From the NCBI RefSeq assembly GCF_018130955.1, contig NZ_JAFCJM010000022.1, forward strand, positions 1-64,000: 64,000 bases of DNA, read 5' to 3'. The notes under the pieces are model-generated. The model had not been told where the DNA came from and did no database searches. It saw nothing but the letters and a program-made list of their open reading frames with translations. The translations under genes were made by a program, and so were the position numbers. The stretch is from Bradyrhizobium liaoningense (lineage in GTDB: Bacteria > Pseudomonadota > Alphaproteobacteria > Rhizobiales > Xanthobacteraceae). Positions 53,438-62,460 of the stretch are shown here, piece after piece; positions within the stretch are counted from its first letter, which is position 1; each line of letters opens with the position of its first letter.

Positions 53438-54235
53438 TCACGCTGCGTCCAGATCCAGATCCGCCCAGACCGGCACGTGGTCCGACGGCTTCTCCCAGCC
53501 GCGCACATAGCTGTCGATGCCGACATTGGCGAGCTTGTCGCTCGCCTGCGGCGACAGCAGCAGATGGTCGATGCGCAGGCCCTGGTTCTTCTGCCAGGCG
53601 CCCGCCTGATAATCCCAGAACGTGTATAGCCCGGGCTCGTCGGTGACCGCCCGCAGCGCGTCGGTGAGCCCGAGGCCGAGCAGGGACTGAAAACTCTCGC
53701 GCGTCTCGGCCTTGAACAGCGCGTCCTCGGTCCAGGCCGCGGGGTTATGGACGTCGCGGGCGGCCGGGATGACGTTGAAATCGCCGGCGAGGATCAGCGG
53801 GACTTCTTCCTTAAGCCGCTCCTTCGAATACTGAAGAAGCCGCGACATCCATTTGAGCTTGTAGGGATATTTTTCGGTCCCGACCGGATTGCCGTTGGGC
53901 AGATAGAGGCAGGCGATGCGCAGCACGCCGGCTTTGAGCGTGACGACACCCTCGAGGAAGCGGGCATGCGCATCCTCGTCGTCGCCGGCGAGCCCCGACT
54001 TGGTCTCGTCAAACCGGTATTTTGAGAGCAGGGCGACGCCGTTGAAGGTCTTCTGCCCATGCGTGACCACATTGTAGCCGAGCGCCTCGATCTCCAGCCG
54101 CGGGAAGGCGTCGTCGACGCATTTGATCTCCTGGAGGCAGACGATGTCGGGCGAGCACTCCTTGAGCCAGGTCAGGAGATGCTCGATCCGCTGCCGGACC
54201 GAATTGACGTTCCAGGTGGCAACTCTGATGGACAT
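53438..54235 (-). CDS. xthA: Exodeoxyribonuclease III
   Basis: 265 residues from MSIRVATWNVNS at 54235; a 15-residue extension to 54280 is unlikely. A cytosolic AP endonuclease/3'-5' exonuclease for base-excision repair. NVNSVRQR, the metal glutamate in CLQEIKCVD, AGDFNVIPAARD and the C-terminal RIDHLLLS and SDHVPVW motifs are intact. Divergent from the hybrid kinase, with 103 bases between starts. Confidence 0.96.
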   Translation of the reverse strand: MSIRVATWNVNSVRQRIEHLLTWLKECSPDIVCLQEIKCVDDAFPRLEIEALGYNVVTHGQKTFNGVALLSKYRFDETKSGLAGDDEDAHARFLEGVVTLKAGVLRIACLYLPNGNPVGTEKYPYKLKWMSRLLQYSKERLKEEVPLILAGDFNVIPAARDVHNPAAWTEDALFKAETRESFQSLLGLGLTDALRAVTDEPGLYTFWDYQAGAWQKNQGLRIDHLLLSPQASDKLANVGIDSYVRGWEKPSDHVPVWADLDLDAA

Positions 54236-54338
54236 TCGCGGGGACGCTCCGGGCTGGGGCCCCGTTAGAACAAACTGCAAACGCCGTCGTCAAGGAAGCT
54301 CCCGCCAGAGATGCAAAATCCCCCAGAAAATTAACCCG

Positions 54339-56702
54339 ATGGAAGCGCGGGCCGGGCAAAGTTCCAAGCCGATGGCATGGCCTGCAAAATCCGCGAAAGC
54401 CCCTGAACCGCGCGACGGCTTTGTCGGCGCGCTCTTGTACTGGCTCGGCGGCTTCGAGATCGAGGACGGCCTGACCGCCGATTTGAGCGAGCGCGAGATG
54501 CGCCGCATCCGCGCCAAGCAGATCGACGCGGTGACGCAGTTGATCCCGGTGACCATGGCCGTGAACATGCTCACGGTCGGAATGGTGCTGGTCCTGTTCT
54601 GGGGGATCGGCTGGAACGGATTCCTGCTCGCCTGGGGTTTTACGCTCGCGAGCGCCGCGTCGCTTGCCGTCCGCTCGTGGCAACGCTCGCGCCAAAATCC
54701 GCCGCAGGAGGCTTCTGCACGCGGGACCGAGCAGATGATGCGGCAGGCGTTCTTCCTCGCCGCGATCTGGGGCACGCTGCCGCTCGCGCTGTTCAGCCGG
54801 ATCGAGCCGACGCATCAGTTGATCCTGGCCTGCCTGATGGTCGGGATGATCTCGGGCGGCGCCTTCACGCTCTCGACGTTTCCGCGCGCGGGCCTGATCT
54901 ATCTCGCGACCATGACGGTCGCCTGCGCCGGCGCGCTGTTGTTGTGCGGCACCGGCCTCTATCTCGTGACGTCGGTGTTCTTGATGATGTTCGCCTTCTT
55001 CATGGCGCGCAACATCGTCTCGCAGGGCAATCTGTTTCTCGGCAATCTCACGGCGCAACTCGAACTCGAACGGCAGACCGAAATCATCTCGCTGCTGCTG
55101 AAGGAGTTTCAGGAGAACGCCAGCGACTGGCTGTGGCAGACCGACGCCGAGGGGCATCTGACCGACGTGCCGGAACGCTTCGCGGCCGTCGCGCAGCTTC
55201 CGTTGCCGCTGCTCAAGGGCACGCATTTCGCCGATGTGCTGGAGATGCTCTGTCCCGACGACATGACGACCGCCTACAACATCATCGGGTTGATGGAGAA
55301 CGGCGAGCCGCTGCATGAGATGAGCGTGCGGGTCATTGCCGGGGGCGAGCCGCGGCTGTGGTCGCTGACGGCCAAGCCGGCGCACGACCGCGACGGGGTG
55401 TTCCTCGGCTATCGCGGTTTTGGCCGCGACGTCACCGAGCGCTGGCGCGCGGAGAAAGCCGAGGCCGAGAGCCGCGCCAAATCGGACTTCCTTGCCGTGA
55501 TGAGCCATGAGATCCGCACACCCATGAACGGTGTGCTCGGGCTCGCCAGCATGCTGCTTGAGACAAAACTGGATGCGGATCAGCACGAGGCCGTCACCGC
55601 GATCCGCGAGTCCGGCGACAATCTCCAGCGCATCCTCAACGACATCCTCGACCTCTCCAAGCTCGAGGCCGGCCGCTTCGAGTTCGAGGCGATCGATTTC
55701 TCGCCGCAGGCGCTGGTCGAGACCGTCGCGGCCGTGGTGCGCGGCAACGCCAGAAACAAGGGGCTTGCGGTAAAGGTCGAACTCGATCCGAACCTGCCAA
55801 ACGCCTTGCGCGGTGACGTCGCGCGGATCAAGCAGGTGCTGCTCAATCTCGCCTCCAACGCCGTCAAGTTCACGGACGCGGGCGGGGTCACCATCGCCGC
55901 AACCTGCCAGTCGCGCCGCGACCTGCTCGCCACCGTGGAATGGACGGTCACCGACAGCGGCATCGGTATCGCGCCTGAAAAAGTCGGGCAGCTCTTCAGC
56001 GATTTCGCGCAGGCCGACGCCTCGATAAGTCGTCGCTTCGGCGGCTCGGGGCTCGGGCTTGCGATCTCCCGCCGCATCATCGAGCAGATGGGCGGCACCA
56101 TCGGCGTCACGTCGACGCCAGGCGAGGGCTCGACCTTCCGCTTCACGCTGGTGCTGCCCTGGAGCCAGGTTCTTGTGGGCGAGCAGGCGGCCGAGCGCAG
56201 CGAAGCTGACGAGCTCAAGGCGCACATTGCCGCGCTCGACAGGCCGCTCAGGGTGCTGGTCGCCGAGGACGATGCGGTCAACCGCATGGTCGTGAGCAAG
56301 ATGCTCGGCGAGTTCGACGTGGAATTGCGGGTCGTGACCGACGGTGTCGAGGCGGTGCAGGCCGCCACCGAAGCCGACTACGACGTCGTGCTGATGGACG
56401 TCCGGATGCCCGACATGGACGGCCTCGCCGCTACCCGCGCGATCCGCGAGCAGGGTGGTCGCTTCGATCTCCTGCCGATCATCGCGCTGACCGCCAACGC
56501 CTTCCCGGAAGACGTCAAGATCTGCCGCGAGGCCGGGATGTCGGACTTCCTGGCAAAGCCCTTGCGCAAGCCGGCGCTGGTGACGGCGCTGCTGCGTGCG
56601 CTGGACCACATCGTTGCAAACGATGCTCCGCTACAGCCCGAGCAGGAGGCGGGGACGTGGAAGATGGTGGTCGATGGCGCGGAGCTTACCCGGCTCCCGT
56701 AG
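54339..56702 (+). CDS. Hybrid sensor histidine kinase with PAS and receiver domains
   Basis: 787 residues from the ATG at 54339. An N-terminal cytosolic stretch is followed by several hydrophobic segments (about 75-245, four to six helices), a PAS domain (DWLWQTDAEGHLTDVPERF, about 265-385), HisKA with AVMSHEIRTPMNGVLG, HATPase (RIKQVLLNLASNAVKFT, SGSGLGLAISRRI) and a receiver with phospho-Asp in VLMDVRMPDMDGL. It autophosphorylates and passes phosphate internally, then to a phosphotransfer protein not encoded here. Unknown signal. Confidence 0.93.
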   Translation: MEARAGQSSKPMAWPAKSAKAPEPRDGFVGALLYWLGGFEIEDGLTADLSEREMRRIRAKQIDAVTQLIPVTMAVNMLTVGMVLVLFWGIGWNGFLLAWGFTLASAASLAVRSWQRSRQNPPQEASARGTEQMMRQAFFLAAIWGTLPLALFSRIEPTHQLILACLMVGMISGGAFTLSTFPRAGLIYLATMTVACAGALLLCGTGLYLVTSVFLMMFAFFMARNIVSQGNLFLGNLTAQLELERQTEIISLLLKEFQENASDWLWQTDAEGHLTDVPERFAAVAQLPLPLLKGTHFADVLEMLCPDDMTTAYNIIGLMENGEPLHEMSVRVIAGGEPRLWSLTAKPAHDRDGVFLGYRGFGRDVTERWRAEKAEAESRAKSDFLAVMSHEIRTPMNGVLGLASMLLETKLDADQHEAVTAIRESGDNLQRILNDILDLSKLEAGRFEFEAIDFSPQALVETVAAVVRGNARNKGLAVKVELDPNLPNALRGDVARIKQVLLNLASNAVKFTDAGGVTIAATCQSRRDLLATVEWTVTDSGIGIAPEKVGQLFSDFAQADASISRRFGGSGLGLAISRRIIEQMGGTIGVTSTPGEGSTFRFTLVLPWSQVLVGEQAAERSEADELKAHIAALDRPLRVLVAEDDAVNRMVVSKMLGEFDVELRVVTDGVEAVQAATEADYDVVLMDVRMPDMDGLAATRAIREQGGRFDLLPIIALTANAFPEDVKICREAGMSDFLAKPLRKPALVTALLRALDHIVANDAPLQPEQEAGTWKMVVDGAELTRLP

Positions 56703-56718
56703 CGGTCATGCGCCGCCG

Positions 56719-57620
56719 CTACAGTTTTCCATAGACTCGCCCGGCGACCGCCTTCAGCCGCTCGACCGAGCCGGACTCTGGATGCGGCTTGACCGGCGCG
56801 AACAGGATCGAAGCCTGCCTGCCTTTCTTCCAGACGTAGATGTTGACGGCGTTGCCGTTGCCCTTGGTGCAGGAATGCTCGCCGAACGCTTCGCCGCCGA
56901 GCTCGGGTATCGCCACGTGCTGGCACGGCCCGCACACTTCATCATGTTGATGACGGTGTCGCGCGAGATCGCGATCACCGCGACGACCATGGTGTTGGCC
57001 TCGCCATCGAACATCATGCAGCTGCCCGCGCCGGTCCGCTCGACCGTCAGTGTGCTCTTGTCGAGAAAGCCGTCTGCATCCGCGGGTGTGAGCCATTCGC
57101 AACTGCCGAACCGCTCGCTCGTCTTGCTCATGTTACCGACGGCAGCGCGCGCGACTTCGGTGAGCGGTGCGAGCAGCGCGTCGTCGGCACGCCGGCCGAT
57201 CGGGTAGACGCTGATCTGGAGAATGTAATCGCCGGACAAGGCGACGACCGAGGCCTCCTGGCGCTGCGCGCCGGCGGCGCTCGTTCCGCCCTGGCTTTCG
57301 TCACCGATCCCGGACACTGCGTTGAGCGGCATGCGCTCGCCAAGCGTCTTGACGAAGGTCGCGTACAATTCCTTGGCGCGGTCCTTGTCGGGATTGCGGA
57401 ACACGGTCAACATCATCGTGTCGCCGCGCCCGCCCTGGTAGATGCAGCCGCGACCGTCCTGATTTGAAATCAGTGACCATTTGAGTGCCGGCATCGCGCC
57501 GGCGAGCTCCTTGGCGCTGATGAACGGGCAGGTTTCGGCCGCGCGCGCGGGAAGCACCGGGACGGCTGCGATTGCAAGGAATAGAACGAGGCAAGAGATC
57601 AGACGATCGATCATGCGCAT
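56719..57620 (-). pseudogene. Exported hypothetical protein, interrupted by a frameshift
   Basis: The first frame (start near 57620, MRMIDRLIS) gives a signal peptide (LISCLVLFLAIAAVPVLPARA) and about 230 residues of normal-looking protein (ETCPFISAKELAGAMPALKWS, GRGCIYQGGRGDTMMLTVFR), then at about 56935 turns into Arg/Ser-rich nonsense. A second frame takes over there with CGPCQHVAIPELGGEAFGEH, WKKGRQASILFAP and a natural end VYGKL. One missing base in the AAGTGTGCGG stretch would explain it. It is either a true frameshift, a sequence error or, less likely, programmed frameshifting. Family unknown. Confidence 0.75.
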
Positions 57621-57754
57621 TGGATAATTTGCTACCGCTATTGGGGCGCCACGGCCGATGAAGGTGGGCACTCCTGCCTCGCTGTGGCGCTATCAAGCGC
57701 TGTCCTAGTCCACGCGGTTGCCTCCCACGGCACGCACGGCCTGCCGGACGGACG

Positions 57755-58660
57755 TCAAGCGGTCGCACTAAAGCTGGGCATTGGAGCAATCGTTGCCTTC
57801 AGTTGGTCGAGACGCGCGTTGATGAGGACTTCATAGTCATCGAGGGAAATAGACCGATCCTCCGCTCGCAACAGGCCGCGAGAGACCGGCACCAGAAGAT
57901 CTCCCGGCCGGGAACCGCGCAGTGCATTCAGCGCCGCGGGGTCTCCTCCCTGCGGTCCGAGCCCGGGAGCAAGTATGATTGCGTTTGGCAGCAGCAGGCG
58001 GAGCCGCTTTCCTTCCTGTGGAGCTGTCGTTCCGATCACTGCTCCGACAGGACTGAGGCGTGAGTCCTGCCCACAATCGCTGCCAATTGTCGCAATCAAA
58101 TCGGCGAGCCGATCTGAAACGAAGCGATTGCCTGTCATTCGATCCTGCAGCCAACCGGCACCGGGATTGGACGTGCGGCACAAAACGAACAGGCCTTTGC
58201 CATATCTGCGAACGCATTCGAGGAATGGCTCTAACGTATCAGGACCCATCATGGGATTGATGGTCAAGCAATCAGCCTCAAAATCACCGCTGCCCCCGTC
58301 GGCTGCCGGCGTGAGATAAGCACGCGCATAGGCGGCTGCGGTCGATCCAATATCGCCCCGCTTGGCATCAAGAATGACACCCAGGCCGGCCGCACGTGCC
58401 CGCTTCATCGCAAACGATAAGGCGCTCAATCCGGTAAGGCCGTAGGCCTCGAAATAGGCCGACTGGAATTTGACGAAACCGATTCGTCCGATCGTGGCTG
58501 CAAGGACGAAATCGAGATAGCGCACCAGCCAATCATTGCCGCCGTCGTCTGGTTCGAACTCGACCGGGACGTCCGGAAGATAGGGATCAACACCCAGAAC
58601 TATCTCTCCGTAGGAGAGGACATTGCTTTCAACGATGTTGGTCCAGGTCCTGCCTGACAT
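57755..58660 (-). CDS. pyrF: Orotidine 5'-phosphate decarboxylase, long (type 2) form
   Basis: 301 residues, the long PyrF form of mycobacteria and some other bacteria rather than the about 235-residue form usual in Rhizobiales. It decarboxylates OMP to UMP. Active-site VILDAKRGDIGSTAAAYA and FVKFQSAYFEAYG are intact, with GLGPQGG near the phosphate site. Hand-counted 60-base lines here run about 50-62% GC in several places, below most nearby core genes, which suggests transfer. It lies between erpA and the frameshifted gene, on the same strand as erpA. Confidence 0.88.
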   Translation of the reverse strand: MSGRTWTNIVESNVLSYGEIVLGVDPYLPDVPVEFEPDDGGNDWLVRYLDFVLAATIGRIGFVKFQSAYFEAYGLTGLSALSFAMKRARAAGLGVILDAKRGDIGSTAAAYARAYLTPAADGGSGDFEADCLTINPMMGPDTLEPFLECVRRYGKGLFVLCRTSNPGAGWLQDRMTGNRFVSDRLADLIATIGSDCGQDSRLSPVGAVIGTTAPQEGKRLRLLLPNAIILAPGLGPQGGDPAALNALRGSRPGDLLVPVSRGLLRAEDRSISLDDYEVLINARLDQLKATIAPMPSFSATA

Positions 58661-58807
58661 CCATCAACCTCCACAACGCTCCTTCGGATAGCTGATCGCC
58701 CGATGCGGGTCTACATGGATGCGAATATTGTCCCCGAGTTGGATTTACGACGTCATCGAGGATGACGTGTCAAAGTTTTTCGTAAGGCCCGAACTGCATC
58801 GTGCCGA

Positions 58808-58824
58808 CTACTTGCATGGGGTTG
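58808..58824 (+). repeat. Short repeated motif CTACTTGCATGGGGTTG, copy 2
   Basis: Second copy of the TTGCATGGGGTTG motif also at 50471-50487. It lies in the gap between erpA and pyrF. Confidence 0.4.
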
Positions 58825-58846
58825 TTTTTCAAATTCTGGATCGGGG

Positions 58847-59176
58847 CTAGACCGAAAAACTGGTGCCGCAGCCGCAGGACGCTGTCGCGTTCGGGTTGTT
58901 GACCCGGAACGAGGCGCCGATCAGGTCGTCGACGAAGTCGACCTCGGACCCCTCCAGGAACGGCTGGGAGGCGGAATCGACCAGCACCACCGCATTGTCG
59001 CGCTCGATCACGAGGTCGTCGTCGCCCCTCGCGCGCTCGATGTCGAATTTGTACTGAAAGCCGGAGCAGCCGCCGCCCTCGACCGAAATCCGTAGCATCG
59101 CGCCACCGCCTTCGCCCTTGAGGATTTCCCCAATCCGGCGCGCGGCGCGGTCGCTGATCGTTACGGCAGTCGTCAT
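58847..59176 (-). CDS. erpA: Iron-sulfur cluster insertion protein (HesB/IscA family)
   Basis: 109 residues. The three cluster-ligand cysteines are present: one in GGGCSGFQYKF and two in the C-terminal ASCGCGTSF. It delivers Fe-S clusters to apoproteins. The divergent dgt start is about 124 bases away, and the erpA/dgt/argS neighbourhood is typical of alphaproteobacteria. xthA, its frequent neighbour, is displaced here by a kinase, a frameshifted gene and pyrF. Confidence 0.94.
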   Translation of the reverse strand: MTTAVTISDRAARRIGEILKGEGGGAMLRISVEGGGCSGFQYKFDIERARGDDDLVIERDNAVVLVDSASQPFLEGSEVDFVDDLIGASFRVNNPNATASCGCGTSFSV

Positions 59177-59300
59177 TGCAGTCTCTCCGGTCGGGCCCGC
59201 GTCATACCCAATTCACGTGCCCAATTCATTTGGTATCCCGCTCCCGACATAGTTAAGTGCGTCGGTTCGTGGAATCAAATGGATAGGGACTAAATTCGCT

Positions 59301-60509
59301 GTGTCTGTCGGAATGGCTGCCCCCCGCGCGCCCTATGCCTGCGACCCCGATCGCAGCCGCGGCCGGCTGGTCGCGGAGCCGCCGAGCCGGACCCGGAGCC
59401 CGTTCCGGCGGGATTGCGACCGGGTGATCCATTCCACCGCCTTCCGCCGGCTCAAGTACAAGACCCAGGTCTTCGTGTTCCACGAGGGCGACCACTATCG
59501 GACGCGGCTGACCCACTCGCTGGAGGTCGCCCAGATCGCGCGGGCGCTGGCCCGGCAGTTGGGGCTCGACGAAGACCTTACGGAGACGCTGGCGCTCGCC
59601 CATGATCTCGGCCATCCGCCGTTCGGCCATGCCGGCGAGCGGGCACTGGACTCCTGCCTGAAGCACTTTGGCGGCTTCGATCACAACGCCCAGACCCTGC
59701 GCGTCGTCACCTCGCTGGAGCATCGCTATCCCGAGTTCGACGGCCTCAACCTGACCTGGGAGTCCCTCGAAGGCATCGTCAAGCACAACGGCCCGCTGAC
59801 GGATCGGGCCGGCGCGCCTGTCGGCCGCTATCGCGAGCATGGCGTGCCGGTCGGCATCGCCGGTTACGACAAGACCTACGATCTGGAGCTCTGGAGCTTT
59901 GCTTCGCTGGAAGCACAGGTCGCCGCCGTCGCCGACGACATTGCCTATGACGCCCACGACATCGACGACGGCCTGCGGGCGGGCCTGTTCCGCATCGACG
60001 ATCTCAAGGTCATGCCGCTGATGGCTGACATCATCGGCGCGATCGGCGCGCATTATCCTGATCTGGATGACGACAGGCGCGGAGCCGAGCTGGTGCGCGA
60101 GCTGATCTCGCATTTCATCGGAGCGGTATTTGCCGAGGCCGAGCGGAACCTTTCGGCGGTCAAGCCGCAATCGGCCCAGGACGTGCGCCAGCAGGGCCGG
60201 GCGCTGATCGGCTTTCCCGCGGCCGCGGCCGGCGAGGAGGCTGCCATCAAGGCGTTCCTCTATCAGCACATGTACCGCCACAAGCGGGTGGTTCGGGTGA
60301 TGGCCGACGCCGAGCAGATACTGTTCGACCTGTTCGCCCGGTACCAGCAATCGCCCGGCGAACTCCCGCCGGAATGGCTGGTCGGCGCGGAAGCCGATAC
60401 CGAGGCGGACCGGGCGCGCCGGATCGGCAATTTCATTGCCGGAATGACCGACCGTTTCGCCCTGACCGAGCACCAGCGGCTCTTTGACTTGACCCCGGAT
60501 TTGCGTTAG
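59301..60509 (+). CDS. dgt: Deoxyguanosinetriphosphate triphosphohydrolase-like protein
   Basis: 402 residues from a GTG; an ATG at 59313 is possible. The HD-domain metal motif is present: histidines in RTRLTHSLEVAQIAR and LAHDLGHPPFGHAGE, and a later Asp in ADDIAYDAHDIDDGLR. It hydrolyses dNTPs to nucleosides and triphosphate and helps keep dNTP pools low. Ten bases before argS, so the two are probably co-transcribed. Confidence 0.95.
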   Translation: MSVGMAAPRAPYACDPDRSRGRLVAEPPSRTRSPFRRDCDRVIHSTAFRRLKYKTQVFVFHEGDHYRTRLTHSLEVAQIARALARQLGLDEDLTETLALAHDLGHPPFGHAGERALDSCLKHFGGFDHNAQTLRVVTSLEHRYPEFDGLNLTWESLEGIVKHNGPLTDRAGAPVGRYREHGVPVGIAGYDKTYDLELWSFASLEAQVAAVADDIAYDAHDIDDGLRAGLFRIDDLKVMPLMADIIGAIGAHYPDLDDDRRGAELVRELISHFIGAVFAEAERNLSAVKPQSAQDVRQQGRALIGFPAAAAGEEAAIKAFLYQHMYRHKRVVRVMADAEQILFDLFARYQQSPGELPPEWLVGAEADTEADRARRIGNFIAGMTDRFALTEHQRLFDLTPDLR

Positions 60510-60519
60510 GCGGCGGCCT

Positions 60520-62310
60520 ATGGCCGACACATCCTCATCCCTGCATCTCTTCGCCGACGTGCTCGCACGCGTGCACGCCGTCTGCCGTGCGCTTGCGACC
60601 GAATCCGGCTGGCCGGAGGGGACCGATTTCGCGCGCGTGGTGGTCGAGCCGCCGCGCGATGCCACCCATGGCGACATGGCGACCAACGCCGCAATGGTGC
60701 TTGCGAAAGAGGCAAAGGCGAAGCCGCGCGATCTCGCCGAGCAGATCGCAGCCAAGCTGCGCAGCGACGCCCTGATCGACAAGGTCGACGTCGCCGGACC
60801 CGGCTTCATCAATCTGACGCTGAAGCCGTCCGCTTGGGCGGAAGCGCTCGGCACGGTGCTGCGCGAGGGGCCCGACTATGGCCGCCTGAGCGGCCGCTCC
60901 AAGGTCAACGTCGAATACGTCTCGGCCAATCCGACCGGGCCGATGCATGTCGGCCACTGCCGCGGCGCCGTCTTTGGCGACGCGCTGGCGAGCCTGTTGC
61001 AGTTCGCCGGCCATGACGTCACGCGCGAATATTACATCAACGACGCCGGCGCGCAGGTCGACGTGCTCGCGCGCTCCGCGTTCCTCAGGTATCGCGAGGC
61101 GCTCGGCGAGGACATCGGCGCGATCCCGGAGGGGCTCTATCCCGGCGACTATCTCAAGCCGGTCGGTGAGGCGCTGGCGAAGGAGCACGGCGACAAGCTG
61201 CGCGGGATGAGCGAGGCCGAATGGCTGCCGGTCGTGCGTGCCAAATCGATCGCGATGATGATGGACGAGATCAAGGATGATCTCGCGGCGTTGAACATCC
61301 GCCACGACGTCTTCTTCTCCGAGCGCTCGCTGATCGAGACCGGCAACAACAAGGTCGCCGAGACCATCGCTTTACTGCAGGCCAAGGGCGACATCTACGA
61401 AGGCCGCCTGCCGCCGCCGAAGGGTGCGCCGGTCGAGGACTGGGAGGATCGCGAGCAGCTTCTGTTCCGGGCCACCGCCTATGGCGACGACGTCGACCGT
61501 CCGCTGATCAAGTCGGACGGCTCCTACACCTATTTCGCGTCCGACATCGCCTACCACAAGAACAAGTTCGATCGCGGCTTTGCCGACATGATCGACGTGT
61601 GGGGCGCCGACCATGGCGGCTACATCAAGCGCATGCAGGCGGCGGTGAAGGCGACCACCTCCGGCACGGCCGCGCTCGACGTCAAGATCGTGCAGCTCGT
61701 AAAGCTGTTGCGCAACGGCGAGCCGGTGAAGATGTCCAAACGTTCCGGGGACTTCGTCACCTTGCGTGAGGTGGTGGATGAGGTCGGCAAGGACGCCGTC
61801 CGCTTCATGATGCTCTACCGGAAGAACGACGCGGTACTCGATTTCGACCTCGCAAAAGTCATCGAGCAGTCGCGCGACAATCCGGTGTTTTACGTGCAGT
61901 ACGGCCACGCCCGCGGCCACTCGATCTTCCGCAACGCCCGGGCAGAGGTTTTTCCGGAACTGCCGGAGGAGGCAGGCGCGCGCATCGCCTGGCTCAGTGA
62001 GTCGGCGCTGGAACGGCTGTCGGACCCTGCGGAACTTGATCTCTTGAAGCGTCTCGCAATTTATCCGCGGACGCTGGAAGCCGCGGCCGCGGCCCACGAG
62101 CCGCACCGAATTGCCTTTTATCTCTATGATTTAGCCAGCGAATTTCATGCACTTTGGACGAAGGGGCGCGATTTGCCCTATTTACGCTTCATTATCAATA
62201 ATGATGCAGAGCTTACAAAGGCGCGACTGGCGATGGTCCAGGGCGTCGTCTCGGTCCTGGCATCGGGCCTCGCCATTCTCGGCGTCCATGCCCCGAACGA
62301 GATGCGGTAG
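60520..62310 (+). CDS. argS: Arginyl-tRNA synthetase
   Basis: 596 residues. Class I synthetase: N-terminal Add1 domain, HIGH motif variant in NPTGPMHVGHCRGAVFGD, KMSKS-type motif VKMSKRSGDFVTL, and a C-terminal anticodon-binding DALR domain (EPHRIAFYLYDLASEFHALWT). It charges tRNA-Arg. dgt lies 10 bases upstream, and the SPOR-domain gene follows across about 150 bases. Confidence 0.97.
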   Translation: MADTSSSLHLFADVLARVHAVCRALATESGWPEGTDFARVVVEPPRDATHGDMATNAAMVLAKEAKAKPRDLAEQIAAKLRSDALIDKVDVAGPGFINLTLKPSAWAEALGTVLREGPDYGRLSGRSKVNVEYVSANPTGPMHVGHCRGAVFGDALASLLQFAGHDVTREYYINDAGAQVDVLARSAFLRYREALGEDIGAIPEGLYPGDYLKPVGEALAKEHGDKLRGMSEAEWLPVVRAKSIAMMMDEIKDDLAALNIRHDVFFSERSLIETGNNKVAETIALLQAKGDIYEGRLPPPKGAPVEDWEDREQLLFRATAYGDDVDRPLIKSDGSYTYFASDIAYHKNKFDRGFADMIDVWGADHGGYIKRMQAAVKATTSGTAALDVKIVQLVKLLRNGEPVKMSKRSGDFVTLREVVDEVGKDAVRFMMLYRKNDAVLDFDLAKVIEQSRDNPVFYVQYGHARGHSIFRNARAEVFPELPEEAGARIAWLSESALERLSDPAELDLLKRLAIYPRTLEAAAAAHEPHRIAFYLYDLASEFHALWTKGRDLPYLRFIINNDAELTKARLAMVQGVVSVLASGLAILGVHAPNEMR

Positions 62311-62460
62311 TTTGGGGCGAACTACTTGAAGTGGACTTCGAGGGGTAACCGGCAGAAGCCGGATCGCTTACGTTATGCGACTTGGTTGAAAGCCTTGTGG
62401 GTGAAGGCCACTTGAAGTCCTCGTGACTGGGTGGCTTTCCCGAAGGGACGCATCATCACG

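Noticed and set aside
54009..56609. 866-codon minus-strand frame opposite the hybrid kinase
   Set aside because: Arg/His/Glu-rich shadow translation; the plus-strand kinase has clear domains.
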